A stretch of 7,858 nucleotides of DNA from Candidatus Colimonas fimequi (GCA_018065295.1 JAGHTQ010000182.1:1-7858); one strand, 5' to 3'. Positions 1-6,802 are shown, counted from the stretch's first letter. The notes: generated from the letters alone by a model not told the origin. Numbers and translations: made by a program.

Positions 1-462
1 GCTAAGAGCCCTGCAGTAACAGTTAAGAATGACGAAGGTACAACTCTCGTTAAGGGTACTGACTACACTGTAGCATACAAGAATAATAAGACTGTAGGTA
101 AGGGTTCAGTAGTTATCTCAGGTAAGGGTGACTACACATTCACTAAGACTCTCACATTCAAGATCAACCCTAAGGCAACTAAGCTGAAGAAGGTTAAGAG
201 AGCCGGCAAGGGCAAGATGAAGGTAACTTGGAAGAAGCAGACAGTATCCAAGACTCCTTTCACTGGATATCAGGTAAGATACAGCAAGAAGTCATCAATG
301 GCAGATGCTAAGTATAAGACTGTTAGCAAGAAGGCTGTAACTTCAAAGAAGATTAAGACAGGCAAGGGCAAGTTCTACGTTCAGGTTAGAACTTACAAGG
401 TTGTAGACGGCGAAAGATACTACTCAAGCTGGTCAGCTAAGAAGTCTGTTAAGGTAAAGTAG
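1..462 (+). CDS. Secreted Ig-like/fibronectin-III surface protein, C-terminal end (5' truncated by window)
   Basis: The frame is open from base 1 to the TAG at 460-462, giving the last 153 residues of a larger protein. Residues about 1-55 form one Ig-like beta repeat with the GTDYTVAYKNN...GKGDYT pattern common in tandem in clostridial secreted proteins. Residues about 60-153 form a fibronectin-III-like module (KVTWKKQ, GYQVRYS, FYVQVRTYK, YYSSWS) that typically closes such proteins. I count 36 Lys in 153 residues, all encoded by AAG, so the tail is strongly cationic and the codon bias suggests high expression. There is no LPXTG motif, SLH domain or C-terminal membrane helix, so anchoring, if any, must be N-terminal or by charge attraction to the wall. 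The functional N-terminal domains are outside the window. The stop lies 13 nt before ecfT with no terminator between, so it is probably co-transcribed with the transporter. An internal ATG at 217 is not a credible start because the repeat continues upstream of it. Confidence 0.85.
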   Translation, partial: AKSPAVTVKNDEGTTLVKGTDYTVAYKNNKTVGKGSVVISGKGDYTFTKTLTFKINPKATKLKKVKRAGKGKMKVTWKKQTVSKTPFTGYQVRYSKKSSMADAKYKTVSKKAVTSKKIKTGKGKFYVQVRTYKVVDGERYYSSWSAKKSVKVK

Positions 463-475
463 ACGGGGAATCACA

Positions 476-1363
476 ATGAATCACGCTTTTAGCACATATC
501 ATCCAATTATAAATTTCGGATTCTTCTGTGCAGTTATCGGCATAGGCGTATTTGTGATTCATCCAGTTTTCATTGCGATTGCAGTAATCGCATCATTTTC
601 ATACGCAATTTCTATGGGAAGTAAGAGCACCCTTAAATTCATGGGGTGCTTCCTGCTTCCCATGATTATTATTGTGACAATTGTAAATCCACTTGTTAAC
701 CATCGCGGGAGCACCGTAATCTATCAGACAGAGTATCATCCGATCACCATGGAAGCGGCCGTTTACGGCCTGGTGACAGGACTTATGATTGCGACTGTAA
801 TCCTTTGGTTTAACTGCTACTCGAAGGTGATGACAAGCGACAAGTTCGTCTATCTTTTCGGCAGGATTATTCCATCAACATCCCTGATTTTCTCGATGGT
901 AATGCGATTTATCCCTAACTATCGTATGCAGATTGCCAAGATATCCGATGCGCAAAAGGGCATCGGCAAAGATGTATCCAGTGGCAAGGTGATGGATAGA
1001 ATCAGGCATGGGCTTAGAATTATCTCAATAATGTTCACGTGGGCTCTTGAGAATTCCATAGAGTCGGCGGATTCCATGAGAGCGCGAGGCTACGGTCTGA
1101 AGAACCGTACGGCATTCTCCATTTATCGTTTTGATAAGAGAGATGCGCTGGCCGCAGCAGTCATTGCCGGCTGCACCATAATCGTTATTGCAGGCGCGGC
1201 CCTGGGCAAGTGCGCTATAGAATTTTATCCCGTAATAGTTTTTGCCCAGGTTGATGCTACCGGCATCATAGTATACGCAGCATACGCGCTGCTTTGTTTC
1301 TTCCCAAGTTTAGTTCAGTTAAAGGAGGTGATCTGGTGGAAGCGTTCAGAATCGAAAATCTAA
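476..1363 (+). CDS. ecfT: Energy-coupling factor transporter transmembrane protein EcfT (CbiQ family)
   Basis: This 295-residue integral membrane protein is the T component of an ECF vitamin/metal importer: it ties the ATPase pair to the S component and transmits the stroke of ATP hydrolysis. The N-terminus (YHPIINFGFF) matches the usual EcfT opening and supports the ATG at 476, which has GGGGAA 5 nt upstream. Hydrophobic segments lie at about residues 12-30, 32-47, 54-72, 94-115, 228-244 and 262-280. Between the fourth and fifth is the long amphipathic region with RFIPNYR (144-150) and the diagnostic Ala-Arg-Gly coupling motif MRARG (201-205), which docks into the ATPase grooves. Length and order are normal for the family. 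It follows the surface-protein stop by 13 nt and overlaps the next gene by 28 nt, so the two transporter genes are translationally linked. Family is clear; the substrate cannot be read from this subunit. Confidence 0.93.
   Translation: MNHAFSTYHPIINFGFFCAVIGIGVFVIHPVFIAIAVIASFSYAISMGSKSTLKFMGCFLLPMIIIVTIVNPLVNHRGSTVIYQTEYHPITMEAAVYGLVTGLMIATVILWFNCYSKVMTSDKFVYLFGRIIPSTSLIFSMVMRFIPNYRMQIAKISDAQKGIGKDVSSGKVMDRIRHGLRIISIMFTWALENSIESADSMRARGYGLKNRTAFSIYRFDKRDALAAAVIAGCTIIVIAGAALGKCAIEFYPVIVFAQVDATGIIVYAAYALLCFFPSLVQLKEVIWWKRSESKI
1321..1335 (+). promoter_or_regulatory. Near-perfect Shine-Dalgarno inside ecfT that fixes the GTG start of the ATPase-S fusion
   Basis: AAAGGAGGTGATC at 1321-1333 is complementary over 13 nt to the conserved 3' end of Bacillota 16S rRNA. 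The GGAGG core ends at 1328, 7 nt before GTG 1336. It lies within the last codons of ecfT (read there as QLKEVIW). This selects GTG 1336 over the upstream in-frame ATG at 1294, which has no such site. Confidence 0.85.
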
Positions 1364-3783
1364 CATTCACATATCCACATAGGAATGTACCCGCCATCAG
1401 ATGCCTTGATTTGGCTATTAACGAGGGTGAAATGGTTGTGGTGTGCGGATTATCAGGATCGGGCAAAAGTACCCTCCTGCGCAGTCTCAAGCCTGTTCTA
1501 GCGCCTTTTGGTCAGAAGGAAGGCCGCATAATCTTTGGCGGCAGACCTATCGAAGAGCTGGATCAGAGAGATCAGGCACAGCTCATCGGTTACGTAATGC
1601 AGAATCCAGATAATCAGATCGTCACAGACAAGGTGTGGCACGAGCTTGCCTTCGGTCTTGAATCCCTGGGAATGGACACAGAGACCATTAGACTTAGAGT
1701 ATCTGAGATGGCAAGTTTCTTCGGCATCCAGAAGTGGTTTCACATGGACGTAAACAACCTGTCCGGCGGACAGAAGCAGATTCTTAACCTGGCGGCCGTA
1801 ATGGTAATGCAGCCTAAGGTGCTTATTCTTGATGAGCCGACAGCACAGCTGGATCCTATCGCTGCCAGTGATTTTCTGGAGACAGTTCACAAGATAAATA
1901 GAGAGCTAGGAACCACCGTTATCATTTCGGAGCACCGTCTTGAAGAAGTGCTCCCGATGGTGGACAGAGCCATCGTGCTTCACGAAGGAGAGATGATCGC
2001 AGACGCGAGTCCAAGAGAACTTGGCCTCACCCTGGCCCGGGACAATCACCCAATGTTTATGGCTATGCCGACACCTCTTCAGAGTTATTCAATTCTCGCA
2101 AAGGATGGCGTTGGAAGCGACCTGACATGTCCTCTCGATGTAAGGGAAGGCCGCCAGTGGCTGAGCAGCATTTTAGCTGACACTGATGTTACATATACGA
2201 AGCTGGCTGACACTCAATTTGAAAATAGTAACGACGACGTTATTCGCATGAGTGACGTCTGGTTCAGATACGATAAAAACGGGGAAGACATTATCAGAGA
2301 CCTTAATCTGACAGTGAAGGCAGGAGAATTCCTGGCAATCGTTGGCGGTAACGGTACTGGTAAGACAACAGCTCTGTCACTTATTGCCGGCATTCGCAAA
2401 CCGGTACGTGGCAAGGTTAAAGTCAGCGGTAAAGCAGCAGCACTTCCTCAGAATCCTCAGAGCATTTTTGTAGCTAAGACATTAAGAGAAGATCTGGCCG
2501 AAATGGGCAGGGGAGCCGACGAGGTTAATGAGATTTGCAAACTTTTAGAACTGACAGAACTTGTGGATTCGCATCCATATGATCTTTCTGGAGGTGAGCA
2601 GCAGAGAGCGGCACTTGCCAAGGTGCTTCTGGCAGAGCCTGATATCATTCTTCTTGATGAGCCGACAAAGGGCATCGATAACAGCTTCAAGGAGAAACTT
2701 GCAGAAATTCTCAAGACACTTCAGGCAAATGGCAAGACAATAGTCATGGTTTCCCACGACGTTGAATTTTGCGGAAGATATGCAGACAGATGCGCCATGT
2801 TCTTTGATGGCAAAATCATCACAAGTGGCACACCTCGCAGGTTCTTCTCGGGCAACAGTTTCTATACTACTGCCGGCAACAGAATGTCTCGTCACGTATT
2901 CGAGAATGCTGTGACAGCTGAGGACGTGGTGGAACTGGTGAGGGCTAATCTTGATGGTTGTGCCCCTGGTGAGCCTGGCCGAGGTTTGGGCTCAGGCGAG
3001 GGAAAACTGCACAGCGAACCGGCTAAAACTGCACAGGCCCCAGTATCGGAAACGCACAGCCATTCTGGGAAGTTACTGGCTATAGAGCTGGTTACCTTAC
3101 TTGTGGCGGCAGCGACCATTTATATCGGATTTGGCGCACTGGATAACAAACATTATTTCGCAGTATGCGTACTTCTGGTGTTCTATTCCATGGTGCCTTT
3201 CTTCGCAAGTTTTGAAATCAGCAAACCACAGGCAAGGGAAATTGTAATCATCGCTGTGCTCATAGCAACGGCGGTAGTTGGCCGCGCGGCTTTCTTCATG
3301 ATTCCTAACTTCAAGCCGATTGTGGCCATAATCATTATCGCAGGTGTGGCACTGGGCAGAAGGCAGGGCTTCATGGTAGGCGCTATGGCAGCCTTCGTAT
3401 CAAACTTCATTTTTGGTCAGGGGCCATGGACACCGTGGCAGATGATCGCTATGGCTATCATCGGATATCTGGCTGGAGTGCTCTTTCATAGATATGCATC
3501 GGCAATTGGCGATGCGCCCGGTTCAAAGACTAGCAAAGGGTGCAAGTACGCTCTCGTAGCCTTCGGAGCAGTGGCAACCTTCTTCCTTTATGGTGCCATC
3601 GTGGACCTTTGGACAATCCTGGTAATGAGTCCGGAACCGACTCTAGCAACAGCGGTAGCGGTCTATTCAGCCGCCTTCTATTTTAATCTGGTACACGCAG
3701 CAGCCACTGTAATTTTCCTTATGATTCTGGCGAAACCTATGGTAGGTAAGCTGGAAAGGGTGAAATATAAGTACGGAGTTTAG
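1336..3783 (+). CDS. ECF transporter fusion protein: two ABC ATPase domains plus membrane S component (A-A'-S)
   Basis: This 815-residue protein combines three ECF subunits that are usually separate. ATPase domain 1 (about 4-225) has Walker A GLSGSGKS (38-45), Q-loop Q89, signature LSGGQ (142-146), Walker B LILDEP (163-168) and H-loop H200. ATPase domain 2 (about 310-500) has Walker A GGNGTGKTT (337-345), Q-loop Q372 in LPQNPQ, signature LSGGEQ (417-422), Walker B IILLDEP (437-443) and H474. All catalytic motifs look intact in both, so both sites should hydrolyse ATP. A Gly/Pro-rich linker (541-577, with a His-Ser patch) leads into about 240 hydrophobic residues with five or six helices, including FKPIVAIIIIAGVALG and FGQGPWTPWQM (693-703). 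The latter is a hallmark I associate with ECF S components of the PF12822 type. Substrate is unproven; a cobalamin-like (CbrT-type) or other vitamin ligand is a guess. With EcfT this would be a whole importer in two chains. GTG 1336 is chosen because of its Shine-Dalgarno; ATG 1294 would add 14 residues. Confidence 0.9.
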   Translation: MEAFRIENLTFTYPHRNVPAIRCLDLAINEGEMVVVCGLSGSGKSTLLRSLKPVLAPFGQKEGRIIFGGRPIEELDQRDQAQLIGYVMQNPDNQIVTDKVWHELAFGLESLGMDTETIRLRVSEMASFFGIQKWFHMDVNNLSGGQKQILNLAAVMVMQPKVLILDEPTAQLDPIAASDFLETVHKINRELGTTVIISEHRLEEVLPMVDRAIVLHEGEMIADASPRELGLTLARDNHPMFMAMPTPLQSYSILAKDGVGSDLTCPLDVREGRQWLSSILADTDVTYTKLADTQFENSNDDVIRMSDVWFRYDKNGEDIIRDLNLTVKAGEFLAIVGGNGTGKTTALSLIAGIRKPVRGKVKVSGKAAALPQNPQSIFVAKTLREDLAEMGRGADEVNEICKLLELTELVDSHPYDLSGGEQQRAALAKVLLAEPDIILLDEPTKGIDNSFKEKLAEILKTLQANGKTIVMVSHDVEFCGRYADRCAMFFDGKIITSGTPRRFFSGNSFYTTAGNRMSRHVFENAVTAEDVVELVRANLDGCAPGEPGRGLGSGEGKLHSEPAKTAQAPVSETHSHSGKLLAIELVTLLVAAATIYIGFGALDNKHYFAVCVLLVFYSMVPFFASFEISKPQAREIVIIAVLIATAVVGRAAFFMIPNFKPIVAIIIIAGVALGRRQGFMVGAMAAFVSNFIFGQGPWTPWQMIAMAIIGYLAGVLFHRYASAIGDAPGSKTSKGCKYALVAFGAVATFFLYGAIVDLWTILVMSPEPTLATAVAVYSAAFYFNLVHAAATVIFLMILAKPMVGKLERVKYKYGV

Positions 3784-3832
3784 CATAAGATTAAAAGAAA
3801 GTTAAAATTCAAGCATAAGTATGAACATAACC

Positions 3833-3861
3833 TTGAACATATAGTTAACACGTGCTAACAT
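3833..3861 (+). promoter_or_regulatory. Candidate sigma-A promoter for the phosphoesterase operon
   Basis: TTGAAC (3833-3838) and TAACAT (3856-3861) are separated by 17 nt and each matches the consensus at 4 of 6 positions. Transcription would begin near 3868, leaving about 25 nt of leader with GGGGG at 3881-3885 and GTG at 3893. No terminator is visible between 3784 and here, so read-through from the ECF operon is also possible. Confidence 0.5.
3844..3859. promoter_or_regulatory. Palindrome overlapping the candidate promoter, possible repressor operator
   Basis: GTTAACACGTGCTAAC is a 16-bp palindrome with one mismatched pair and a central CACGTG. It spans the end of the spacer and most of the -10 hexamer of the candidate promoter, where a dimeric repressor would block polymerase. 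It is too short, and lacks the T-tract, to be a terminator. The cognate regulator is not in the window. Confidence 0.45.
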
Positions 3862-3892
3862 CAACACATAGAAATGATGTGGGGGAAAAAAC

Positions 3893-5098
3893 GTGTTTCT
3901 AATCGGGCTAGGTATATTATACGTTTTAGTTAACATTTTCATATGGTGTAAGGTGCGCGAACTTCTTCGCGGCATCGGGCACGGTTTAGATAATATTATC
4001 GTTCTCGTGGTTTATTCACTTGTACATTTGATACTCATGTCATCTGTAATAAGCTGGACATTATTTGAGAACGATTTTATAGTGCGCTGGCTTAAATATC
4101 TGTGCAACGTATGGATAGGAATATTCGTATATACACTCATATTCCTGGCAGTAGGTGAAGCTGTAACGTTCATCCTTTGGGTGACAAAGAAACTTCGAAG
4201 AACTGATGCTGGCTATGGCAAATACGTGTTGGTTAAGGGCATCGCAGTTGCTGCCCTGGTAGCGGGATTCAGCATTTACGGCGTTGTACATGCGCAGCAT
4301 GTATATCTTCAGGAATACGATGTGGACATTGCGAAGGAATCGCCATTAGGCGATGGGTACAAGATTGCACTCATATCTGACCTTCATATCGGTTATTCTG
4401 TTGATAACGAGCTGATGAGTCAGATGGTAGACGTGATAAACCAGCAGAATCCTGATTTGGTAGTAGTAGCAGGGGACATCATCGATAATGAGTTTTATGC
4501 TATTGCAGAGCCTGACAAAATCGCCGAGACTTTGGCGGGAATTAATGCGAAGGATGGAGTCTACGGCGTGTACGGTAACCACGAAGTTGCTGAGAAACTG
4601 GTTGGCGGTTTCACCCTTTATAAGCCAGAGAAGATTGAGGTTCAGGACGATGTTAGTCAGATGATGGACGCTGCCAATATCAATATTCTTGAGGACGAGA
4701 TGGTAACTATCGGCGATATGCAGCTGGTAGGTAGAATCGACGGAGAGAAACCGAACGGGCAGGTTTTGCATGAAGGGGAGCAGCGCCTGAGCCCTGAAGA
4801 ATGGACAGCAAAGCTGGACAAAAATAAACCAATCGTGTTCCTGGATCACGAGCCTGACGATTTGCCTGATAAGGCGGAGGCTGGAGTGGATGTGGACCTT
4901 TGCGGACATACTCATGACGGGCAGGTGTTTCCTGGTAATTTAACGATAAATCTATTTTGGGATAACGCATATGGATTCAAGAAATTTGGTGATATGAATT
5001 CAGTGGTTTCTTCTGGCGTTGGCGTGTGGGGGCCGGCAATGCGAGTTGGAACAAATTCGGAAGTAGTTATAGTAAATGTTAATTTCGTTGGTAAGTAA
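3893..5098 (+). CDS. Membrane-anchored metallophosphoesterase (YaeI/YkuE-like calcineurin-type fold)
   Basis: This 401-residue protein has four N-terminal membrane helices (about 3-18, 34-58, 71-98, 111-133) and a C-terminal metallophosphoesterase domain (about 155-401). The di-metal ligand motifs are all present in order: DLH (D163, H165), GDIID (D195), GNHE (N229, H230), DHE (H319) and GHTH (338-341). Positive clusters after helices 1 (KVRELLR) and 3 (KKLRR) suggest these loops are cytoplasmic, which would place the catalytic domain outside the membrane. Related enzymes act on phospholipids or wall-linked phosphoesters, but the substrate here is unknown. The start is GTG 3893: GGGGG stands 7 nt upstream and an in-frame TGA at 3875 excludes anything further upstream. 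It is first in an operon with the DUF975/CmpB gene, whose ATG begins 2 nt after this stop. Confidence 0.88.
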   Translation: MFLIGLGILYVLVNIFIWCKVRELLRGIGHGLDNIIVLVVYSLVHLILMSSVISWTLFENDFIVRWLKYLCNVWIGIFVYTLIFLAVGEAVTFILWVTKKLRRTDAGYGKYVLVKGIAVAALVAGFSIYGVVHAQHVYLQEYDVDIAKESPLGDGYKIALISDLHIGYSVDNELMSQMVDVINQQNPDLVVVAGDIIDNEFYAIAEPDKIAETLAGINAKDGVYGVYGNHEVAEKLVGGFTLYKPEKIEVQDDVSQMMDAANINILEDEMVTIGDMQLVGRIDGEKPNGQVLHEGEQRLSPEEWTAKLDKNKPIVFLDHEPDDLPDKAEAGVDVDLCGHTHDGQVFPGNLTINLFWDNAYGFKKFGDMNSVVSSGVGVWGPAMRVGTNSEVVIVNVNFVGK

Positions 5099-5100
5099 TA

Positions 5101-5832
5101 ATGTGGAAGAATAAAGAACTTAAATCTGAAGCGAAGAAATCGCTCAAGTCATACTATAAAGGATTGCTCATGATGACTCTGGTTCTGTCATTCCTGGGGG
5201 GTCTGACAAACGGCTCAATGAGACTGGCAAACCTGCAGACTGGCGCAGAATCTGATGCTGTTGTGGCTACAAGCTCGCAGACTACACTTGAAACATACCT
5301 GATGTCATTCGCAACAGGTGATGGACACGCAACACAGATTGCTCACGCACTTATGTCCAGTTTCAAGGGCACTGGTGGTGCAATATACAGCTTGATGCAT
5401 CTGGTTGATGGCATCATCGTTTCAAATGGATTCGTTGCGACACTGGTTGTTATCGCTTCGATGATTGTATTTGTGCTCTATAACGTATTTGTTAAGAACC
5501 TGCTTTATGTTGGTTACATGAGAGCCCTTCTTGAGACTAAGGTTTACCCTAAGACTCCGTTCCTTAGAATCTTCGTATTTTTAAGAAAAGACGGTGCGTG
5601 GTCAATCGTTAAGGCAATGGTGCTCAGAGATATTGCTATTACAGGATGTGCACTCATTCCTGGGTGTAATTGCAGTAGCTGTTGGAGTTACTGTCAAGGA
5701 CGGATCAACTCTTATTTTGGTGCTTATCGGTGCAGCGATTATTATCGTATGTGCTGTTCTGACTGCTTACTTCTGGTACAGCTTTATCATGGTTCCATTT
5801 ATCGTTATCATGGACAAGCATGTTCCAGTTAA
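5101..5832 (+). CDS. DUF975 family membrane protein, N-terminal part of a frameshifted DUF975-CmpB fusion gene
   Basis: As read, this gives 243 residues, but only about residues 1-188 look genuine. The opening MWKNKELKSEAKKSLKSYYK followed by a hydrophobic stretch (21-34) is the typical DUF975 (PF06161) start. Further membrane segments lie at about 108-135 and near 170-186, ending in LIPG, which matches the IPG turn of the family. From residue 189 the translation becomes abnormally Cys/Ser/Tyr-rich (CNCSSCWSYC and later CCSDC), a sign of out-of-frame reading. The rest of DUF975 continues in the +1 frame (see the next entry). The ATG follows the phosphoesterase stop by 2 nt with only a weak ribosome site, so it depends on translational coupling. 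DUF975 has no established biochemical role. If the shift is real, the product is a truncated and probably non-functional membrane protein. Confidence 0.75.
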   Translation: MWKNKELKSEAKKSLKSYYKGLLMMTLVLSFLGGLTNGSMRLANLQTGAESDAVVATSSQTTLETYLMSFATGDGHATQIAHALMSSFKGTGGAIYSLMHLVDGIIVSNGFVATLVVIASMIVFVLYNVFVKNLLYVGYMRALLETKVYPKTPFLRIFVFLRKDGAWSIVKAMVLRDIAITGCALIPGCNCSSCWSYCQGRINSYFGAYRCSDYYRMCCSDCLLLVQLYHGSIYRYHGQACSS

Positions 5833-6727
5833 GACAGCATTTAAGATGAGTATGGCCATGATGAAGGGAAATAGGAAACATGCAGTGGGACTGGACCTTT
5901 CATTTATCGGTTGGTACCTTCTCTCAGCAATCACATTCGGTCTTTCAGATTTATTCTACACAGTAGCATATAGAGAACTGACAAGAGCTGAACTGTTCCG
6001 TGTACTCAGAACTAAGGCAATTGAAGATCAAATTGATGGTTTCGAATATCTGGTTGACGATATGCTGGATAGCAATCCTGATGGACTTGACCACTATCCT
6101 GCTAAGTCAAGATACGACGAAGCTCGTATCGTTAACTACGTTAGAAGCATGGAGCCAAACAGACATTATACTCTTATCAACCTGATCCTTTGCTTCTTCA
6201 TCTTCTCATGCATCGGATGGTGCTGGGAAGTTGCAATTCACATCGTAAGAGATGGTGTGTTTGTTAACAGAGGCGTTAACTGGGGTCCTTGGCTGCCTAT
6301 TTACGGCGCTGGCGGCGTAATGATCATCATATTCCTGAGAAGATTTTCTAAGCTTCCAGGAGTATTAATGGCACTCACATTCGTCCTTTGCGGAGTGGTT
6401 GAATACTTCACAAGCTGGTTCCTTGAAGTGACAAAGGGCATGAAGTGGTGGGACTACAGCGATCACTTCATGAATCTCAACGGCAGAATCTGCCTTGAGG
6501 GACTGCTTACGTTTGCTCTGGCGGGGCTGCTCTTCGTATACATCGCAGGCCCGGGACTTGATAACTGGCTGAACAAGTTCGACAATAGAGTGAAGATTCC
6601 TGTGGCAATATGCCTTTGCGCAATCTTCGGAGCGGACCTTGTTTACTCACACTTTTATCCTAATACAGGCAAAGGAATTACAGCGGGAATGGTGCCTGGA
6701 ACGGAAGATGAATTCATTTCTGGATAG
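5594..6727 (+). CDS. Remainder of the DUF975-CmpB fusion: DUF975 C-terminal half plus PF06541 putative ABC transporter permease domain
   Basis: Genuine coding in this frame appears to start near 5663; the residues before that look like noise and the first start codon (GTG 5594) has no convincing ribosome site. Joined to the upstream part by removing one base, the protein would have 541 residues. Composite residues about 189-300 finish DUF975: MVPFIVIMDKHVPVKTAFKM (230 onward), then MMKGNR and LDLSFIGWYLL (264-274). After a charged, probably cytoplasmic stretch (about 300-350), a second module (355-541) carries the hallmarks of PF06541 (ABC_trans_CmpB): CIGWCWE, NRG (389-391), GPWLPIYG, WWDYS (449-453) and NLNGRICLEG (458-467), with several membrane helices. 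The ABC-permease name of that family is not supported by a known mechanism. No ATPase is encoded beside it. The gene ends just before a strong terminator, closing the operon. Confidence 0.78.
   Translation: MRGQSLRQWCSEILLLQDVHSFLGVIAVAVGVTVKDGSTLILVLIGAAIIIVCAVLTAYFWYSFIMVPFIVIMDKHVPVKTAFKMSMAMMKGNRKHAVGLDLSFIGWYLLSAITFGLSDLFYTVAYRELTRAELFRVLRTKAIEDQIDGFEYLVDDMLDSNPDGLDHYPAKSRYDEARIVNYVRSMEPNRHYTLINLILCFFIFSCIGWCWEVAIHIVRDGVFVNRGVNWGPWLPIYGAGGVMIIIFLRRFSKLPGVLMALTFVLCGVVEYFTSWFLEVTKGMKWWDYSDHFMNLNGRICLEGLLTFALAGLLFVYIAGPGLDNWLNKFDNRVKIPVAICLCAIFGADLVYSHFYPNTGKGITAGMVPGTEDEFISG
5659..5668 (+). other. Single-base frameshift site joining the two halves of the DUF975-CmpB gene
   Basis: The local sequence is CCT GGG TGT A. 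Dropping one G from the GGG run at 5662-5664 gives CCT GGT GTA, which joins LIPG directly to VIAVAVGV and restores one 541-residue frame with both domains complete. The position cannot be fixed closer than a few bases. A real indel, a sequencing or assembly error, or phase variation would all look the same here. Confidence 0.75.
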
Positions 6728-6745
6728 GAATAAAATATTGTATGC

Positions 6746-6783
6746 AAAAGGGGGATTTATCTATATGATAATTCCCTTTTTTA
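6746..6783 (+). terminator. Rho-independent terminator of the phosphoesterase/DUF975-CmpB operon
   Basis: The arms AAAAGGGGGATTTATC (6746-6761) and GATAATTCCCTTTTTT (6767-6782) pair over 16 positions with one T-T mismatch and two G-T wobbles around a 5-nt TATAT loop. The 3' arm is itself the U-tract (six T). It lies 18 nt after the stop at 6727. Confidence 0.88.
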
Positions 6784-6802
6784 TGTTATTATGTTGATAA
6801 GT

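Noticed and set aside
1294..1335. ATG 1294 as the start of the ATPase-S fusion protein
   Set aside because: It would enlarge the overlap with ecfT to 70 nt and has no good ribosome site, whereas GTG 1336 has a 13-nt Shine-Dalgarno at proper spacing, and the ABC domain starts immediately after it.
1498..3410. Several minus-strand open frames of 66-130 codons opposite the ATPase-S fusion
   Set aside because: The plus-strand gene is unambiguous by motif. The antisense translations resemble no family and lack convincing ribosome sites.
3808..3837. TTCAAG/CTTGAA inverted repeat as a terminator for the ECF operon
   Set aside because: Six pairs around an 18-nt loop with no T-tract is too weak, and the right arm overlaps the candidate -35 element.
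4346..4915. 189-codon open frame on the minus strand inside the phosphoesterase gene
   Set aside because: It lies wholly opposite a gene with all metal-binding motifs in order, and its translation shows no recognisable domain. It is a shadow of the plus-strand codon pattern.
5659..5668. Programmed ribosomal frameshift at the DUF975 break
   Set aside because: No slippery heptamer, prfB-like CTT TGA element, in-frame stop next to the site, or downstream pseudoknot is evident. A single-base indel or sequence error explains it more simply, though it is not excluded.
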